64,000 nt of DNA from Paradesertivirga sp965650335 (GTDB lineage: Bacteria > Bacteroidota > Bacteroidia > Sphingobacteriales > Sphingobacteriaceae). The notes under the pieces were generated by a model. The model was not told the origin of the DNA, ran no database searches, and saw only the letters and a program-made list of their open reading frames with translations. Where the stretch lies: positions 11,650 through 75,649 of the forward strand of contig CBFGOI010000008.1 of the NCBI GenBank assembly GCA_965650335.1, written 5' to 3'. Positions 62,567-64,000 of the stretch are shown here, piece by piece (the stretch's first letter is position 1; the number at the start of each line of letters is the position of its first letter). The position numbers and the translations under genes were made by a program.

Positions 62567-62660
62567 TTCAAATTCAAAAGTTAAAATTCAAAAGTTAAAA
62601 GCTTCATATGAAAATCCTCCCTCATTTGCACATCCGCACATTATCTCCATCCGCACACCA
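62567..62660. repeat. junction repeat, rsmH-ftsL
   Basis: AATTCAAAAGTTAAAATTC and a second AAAAGTTAAAA, then CATTTGCACATCCGCACATT and CCATCCGCACACC. These are the same two motifs as at 54, 55.2 and 58.4 kb. Confidence 0.65.
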
Positions 62661-62661
62661 A

Positions 62662-63564
62662 TCAAAGCTTCACCGCGATTCTCAATTTTGCACTTCGCGC
62701 ACGACTGTTTTGCTTTATTTCTTCTTCAGACGCGGTTATCGCTTTTCGCGATACAGCTTCAAAAGGCTTTAGTGGATTACCAAAAAAATCTTTGTCCACT
62801 TCGCCTCTGAATTTCCCCTTGGCAATAAAATTCTTCACCAGCCTGTCTTCCAAGCTATGATAAGACATTACCACAAGTCGCCCACCAACAGCCAAAACAT
62901 CCGCTGCCTGCATTAAAAAATCCTGAAGCGCTTCAAGTTCCTGATTGACCTCTATTCTCAAAGCCTGAAAAACCTGCGCCAAATACTTGTTCTCTTTCCC
63001 TTTCGGGATGAGTTTTTTAATAACCTCCTTTAAACCGGAAATTGTTTCTATGGATTGATTTAGCCGCGCCGTCACGATGGTCTTTGCCAGCGATTTTGCA
63101 TTCTGAATCTCGCCATATATGCCGAAAATTCTATGCAAATCTTCCTCTGAATAAGAATTGACTACTTCTTTCGCGGTAAGCGAAGAAGCTTGATCCATTC
63201 GCATATCCAAATCAGCGTCAAACCGCGTTGAAAACCCCCGCTCCGGCCGATCAAACTGGTGCGACGAAACACCGAGATCGGCCAGAACACCATCTACAGG
63301 AATTGCAGCATGCAGACGGCAATTGTTTTTCAAAAAACGGAAGTTTTGATCAATAAAGGTTAACCGATCATCGTTTGGAATATTCGCCTTAGCATCCGCA
63401 TCCTGGTCAAATGCCAGAAGACGCCCTTTAGCGCTTAAGTGTTTTAAAATTTCACGAGAATGCCCGCCGCCGCCGAAAGTAACATCCACATACACACCAT
63501 CCGGCTTAATAGCCAAACCCTCAATACATTCAGAAAGCATCACCGGATTATGATATTCAGACAT
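62662..63564 (-). CDS. rsmH: 16S rRNA m4C1402 methyltransferase
   Basis: Methylates N4 of C1402 in 16S rRNA using SAM (formerly MraW). Motifs: HNPVMLSECIEGLAIKPDGV, SAM loop YVDVTFGGGGHSREIL, VLADLGVSSHQFDRPERGFS, and VMSYHSLEDRLVKNF. 300 residues is standard. It overlaps the mraZ stop by eight bases. Confidence 0.96.
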   Translation of the reverse strand: MSEYHNPVMLSECIEGLAIKPDGVYVDVTFGGGGHSREILKHLSAKGRLLAFDQDADAKANIPNDDRLTFIDQNFRFLKNNCRLHAAIPVDGVLADLGVSSHQFDRPERGFSTRFDADLDMRMDQASSLTAKEVVNSYSEEDLHRIFGIYGEIQNAKSLAKTIVTARLNQSIETISGLKEVIKKLIPKGKENKYLAQVFQALRIEVNQELEALQDFLMQAADVLAVGGRLVVMSYHSLEDRLVKNFIAKGKFRGEVDKDFFGNPLKPFEAVSRKAITASEEEIKQNSRARSAKLRIAVKL

Positions 63565-64000
63565 CCGCCCTCCTTCCTAAACCTCCCATCACCTCTTCAG
63601 CAAGGTTGGAAAAATTATCAGGCTCGTTATCTAATTGGGCATCATAGGCATCTTTTGCCCATACCTCAATCTTATTAAATTGAGACGAGAGCACCACATC
63701 GGCACCCATCCCGGCATACTCCATCAATGACTTTGGCAATAAAATCCGTCCCGCTGCATCCAAAGAAAGCTCTGAAGCACCACGAGTAAAGTAGCGAATA
63801 AACTCCCTCGTCTTCTTTTCGTATTGATTCAACTTATTCAAATCCTCCACAATCGTATCCCACTCCTTCCTGGTATAAATCACCAAATGCTTCTCAAACC
63901 CCCGATTAACAACCAAACCTTCACGCTCAGCCTCAGGCATTTGCTTACGCAAACCAGCCGGAAGCATAAGCCTTCCCTTGGCATCAAGTTTACATTCAAA
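63557..64000 (-). CDS. mraZ: transcriptional regulator MraZ, 5' end outside window
   Basis: The visible part starts within the first AbrB-like swapped-hairpin domain (CKLDAKGRLMLPAGLRKQM) and includes the second (LDAAGRILLPKSLMEY). Both carry the D-A-x-G-R DNA-contact motif. MraZ binds repeated sites in the dcw promoter and controls the cluster. The frame is open to base 64000, so roughly the first ten residues and the promoter lie beyond the window. Confidence 0.93.
   Translation of the reverse strand, partial: FECKLDAKGRLMLPAGLRKQMPEAEREGLVVNRGFEKHLVIYTRKEWDTIVEDLNKLNQYEKKTREFIRYFTRGASELSLDAAGRILLPKSLMEYAGMGADVVLSSQFNKIEVWAKDAYDAQLDNEPDNFSNLAEEVMGGLGRRADV

Overview
The window reads as a chromosomal segment of a Bacteroidota bacterium, most likely family Sphingobacteriaceae (Pedobacter/Mucilaginibacter-like). 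The basis is AT-rich DNA, TAnnTTTG-type -7 promoter boxes, lipoprotein signals of the LxxC type, CarboxypepD_reg-like and OMP_b-brl outer-membrane proteins, an Hc1 histone-like protein, and a dcw cluster with an FtsZ C-terminus (RPNNSFLHDNVD) that I associate with this phylum. No rRNA, tRNA or CRISPR array was recognised.

Layout. 1-9.0 kb holds the 3' end of an outer-membrane beta-barrel gene, small unknown genes, SRPBCC and VOC proteins, a NYN/OST-HTH RNase-like protein, GlpD and a DUF155 membrane protein. 9.0-10.7 kb is a gene-poor, repeat-rich stretch with a G11 run, REP-like 46-mers and two 11-bp-period arrays. 10.7-16.5 kb is accessory: a PhyH-type dioxygenase, a duplicated ~142-bp structured repeat, and a two-gene restriction-like module. 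That module has a type II R-M style controller (C) protein with an upstream C-box, translationally coupled to a 688-residue PD-(D/E)XK nuclease plus DUF2075 ATPase, with no methyltransferase beside it. It is the most interesting system in the window.

16.7-32.5 kb is metabolic: MutT, a transglutaminase-like membrane protein, two BadF/BcrA-type sugar-kinase paralogues, a Nudix regulator, pfkA, gapA, glgB, a GH31 glucosidase and a penicillin-acylase-family hydrolase. The sugar kinases, Nudix regulator, pfkA and gapA sit together as an apparent sugar-phosphate/glycolysis locus, followed on the other strand by glycogen/starch genes. 32.5-36 kb is a co-directional run (small membrane protein, LuxE-like acyl ligase, GT87, GT2) that looks like envelope glycolipid or glycan synthesis. 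36-43.4 kb holds tyrS, a NudK-like Nudix hydrolase, an AcpH-like protein, a RAYT transposase pseudogene with its REP palindromes, a lipidated YhcH protein, ligA, dapA and the Hc1 gene.

43.6-64 kb is almost entirely minus strand: an alpha-oxoamine synthase, an alpha/beta hydrolase with a CarboxypepD_reg domain, a decayed antitoxin gene, and then the dcw cluster. Read in transcription order from 64 kb the cluster is mraZ-rsmH-ftsL-ftsI-murE-(four-helix-bundle gene)-mraY-murD-ftsW-murG-murC-ftsQ-ftsA-ftsZ. It makes peptidoglycan precursors and the division machinery. murF and ddl are not in it. Several of its junctions carry TGCACAT-rich and CAAAAGTTAAAA-like repeats.
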